Shown here: positions 63,501 through 64,000 of the stretch, one piece after another
How positions within the stretch are numbered: position 1 is the stretch's first letter
Layout of the letters: every line of letters begins with the position of its first letter
Source: Oceanihabitans sp. 2_MG-2023
GTDB lineage: Bacteria; Bacteroidota; Bacteroidia; Flavobacteriales; Flavobacteriaceae
Assembly: GCF_030547245.1 (NCBI RefSeq)
Contig: NZ_JAUOQT010000010.1
Location: 18,192 to 82,191, forward strand
Length of the DNA: 64,000 bases
Direction: 5' to 3'
Position numbers and translations under genes: made by a program
Notes under the pieces: generated by a model
Seen by the model: the letters and a program-made list of their open reading frames with translations, nothing else
What the model was told of the DNA's origin: nothing
Databases searched by the model: none

Positions 63501-64000
63501 GCTGGTATTACAGAGTATCCATCTGTAACTAATGGTTTCCCTCAAGTAAATTATGCTACACAGCATAATGGTAAATCTTCTTATACAATTAGGTTAGGTG
63601 TTGTTGCTAGAGTTGCTGGTGCTTCCGCTTCTGGAAGACAGCATAATGTAGAGTTTAATTGCATAACTAATTTTGTTAACCCGATAAATACAACAATTTT
63701 AGATTCAGACGGTGATGGGATTCCAAATCATTTAGATTTAGATAGTGATGGAGATACTTGTCCAGACGCTTTAGAAGGTAATGGAGGATTAGTAGTTTCT
63801 CAATTGGATGCTAATGGAATGATTACTGGAGCGATAAATACAAATGGTATTCCTAATGCTGCAAATAGTGGAAATGGACAGGCAGATGTTAGTTCTACGG
63901 ATGATACTGTTAACGGTTGTATTGGATCTGTAACAGGAACAGTATATAATGATGAAGATGGTAATGGAGCACAAGAAGGAACAGAAACAGGATACACTTC
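60579..64000 (+). CDS. Giant secreted thrombospondin-type-3/SdrD-like repeat protein, 3' end outside window
   Basis: An open frame from ATG 60579 runs to the window edge without a stop (1140 codons seen). It has a signal peptide ending NSIMSQ and an N-terminal domain of about 275 residues. Then come calcium-binding thrombospondin-type-3 strings (DADGDGFSDIDDLDDDDDGI, DSDNDGCFDAIEGG) alternating with beta-domains. The module LDxDSDxDGCxDAxEG...GVP.N.. recurs at about 61710, 62680 and 63730. The end enters an SdrD-B/Cna-B-like domain (GTVYNDEDGNGAQEGTETGY). The family is surface adhesins exported by the type IX system; the C-terminal sorting domain would lie beyond 64000. Confidence 0.85.
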   Translation, partial: MKIFTRFSNAKSLSLLVFALFSFNSIMSQTNAPSIQSGVSFQWSDSQTVRTDPATIQSITVGTRVFTDFGVPQSYALTQLGQQGHNQNGVEENGVNLATSSDPVITPNWDALALAAFQDKNLNHYFEASQNGQDICDNYTAADGVPNEESTIAQRQTFSYSPGIRSTSGSIIAITERNANNCYHIEFFGTKSGSTTTESLGSTFVNPQGPTYYGHGGTGGANDFGTIDAVIAPTGDADYWLTNKVVGQNGGTIGIALFYVDSIAELGSIITDVQITAANYDHGDGKLFIFSLPDADGDGFSDIDDLDDDDDGILDIDESNGYSPSYDEDGDGIPNWEDTVDDGTGDGSLTDYTDANGDGVPDVYDFDGDGIPNHLDFDSDNDGCFDAIEGGDFIVVGEVEAEGALDGDIDATTGVPDNVDVNNGQTIGTSQNASAFDVDGQCDRDNDGVLDGSDICQGSDDSVDTDNDTVPDGCDLDNDNDGILDINEGICTTPIQSGTWTLVSDTEATFDYGNGVTARLVTNSTGFQVNGADSFNTEAFWSETLSGDTSLVREYSWGSTLTVSFEDAAGDPINVTNPILHVDRLGGSDGATENSALMTLQGGLTWTALSGTADFLVTSNTAKDSGSGNPVGTGYTFESTQNVADGTAAGSLQVNGNISTFTIQFVQDGVSGVLSDGIEFILFACPDLDTDEDGIPDYLDLDSDGDGCSDALEGADSISASSVVDGQLTGAVNTGTGVPSNVDENAGQGVGGAIDGTPSDLNGQCDSDNDGTIDANDLCPGFDDKANNDGDALPDGCDEDDDNDGISDVNEGLVTTPGQPACTSATVLNFNNAYSEEPGGDGNINTFLLNETFRFPGVIPGVDALVTIVELNGTTVPVLDDNSLNVNSFQPRSAFTLTNVGDRAYTEYRFDFVTTNGVAGVNDVIIPEFFVNFNDVDGGASYGEQNWSQLANSYTVNQDTELLVTFEDNFIVGTAGITEYPSVTNGFPQVNYATQHNGKSSYTIRLGVVARVAGASASGRQHNVEFNCITNFVNPINTTILDSDGDGIPNHLDLDSDGDTCPDALEGNGGLVVSQLDANGMITGAINTNGIPNAANSGNGQADVSSTDDTVNGCIGSVTGTVYNDEDGNGAQEGTETGYT

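Overview
The window is a roughly 33% GC chromosomal segment of a member of the Bacteroidota, almost certainly the family Flavobacteriaceae. The evidence is the protein families present (PspC, DUF3467, DUF2851, DUF1343/NamZ, flavobacterial FtsE), the TAnnTTTG-type -7 promoter boxes, the near absence of Shine-Dalgarno sequences (rpsU is the striking exception), and secreted proteins whose signal peptides end in xAQ or in lipoboxes. I cannot name genus or species from sequence alone.

Region 1 (1-11.4 kb) is the edge of a surface-polysaccharide locus. It holds a membrane sulfatase-fold protein, a FemAB/GNAT-type acyltransferase, a sugar aminotransferase, a Wzx flippase, four glycosyltransferases, an FdtA/QdtA-type 3,4-ketoisomerase and a secreted parallel beta-helix protein. 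The isomerase and aminotransferase together imply a dTDP-3-amino-3,6-dideoxyhexose; the dTDP-glucose supply genes are not in the window.

Region 2 (11.4-25 kb) is envelope biology: FtsE, a 1006-residue periplasmic TPR protein paired with a plug-less TonB-receptor-like barrel, a decayed amidohydrolase, several small secreted proteins, a methyltransferase, a YkgJ-type protein, a sterol desaturase-family membrane enzyme, GDPD, a very charged secreted protein, and a NamZ-type muramidase.

Region 3 (25-42.4 kb) is mixed metabolism and transport: LolE-type permease, cysteine synthase, SDR, a P-loop kinase with a frameshifted paralogue on the far side of a secreted repeat protein, DUF2851, PspC, a K+ channel, an alanine/Na+ symporter, an HhH protein, an acyl-CoA dehydrogenase, a CarboxypepD_reg-like protein, and a lipoprotein alpha-amylase with a perfect 16-bp palindrome upstream.

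Region 4 (42.4-57.8 kb) is the conserved translation/transcription block: rpsU, xerC-like recombinase, HPF, tRNA-Thr/Tyr/Gly/Thr, tuf, tRNA-Trp, secE, nusG, rplKAJL, rpoB, rpoC, then a DUF3467 gene. Region 5 (57.8-64 kb) holds prfC on the minus strand and the first 1140 codons of a giant calcium-binding-repeat secreted protein that runs off the window.

I found no CRISPR array, no intact transposase, no prophage and no obvious defence system. The most interesting signals are small-scale: the strong SD on rpsU, a heptamer array filling the 5' leader of the xerC-like gene, paired hairpins at the start of the HhH gene, nested dispersed repeats, a gene without a canonical start codon, and two decayed genes.
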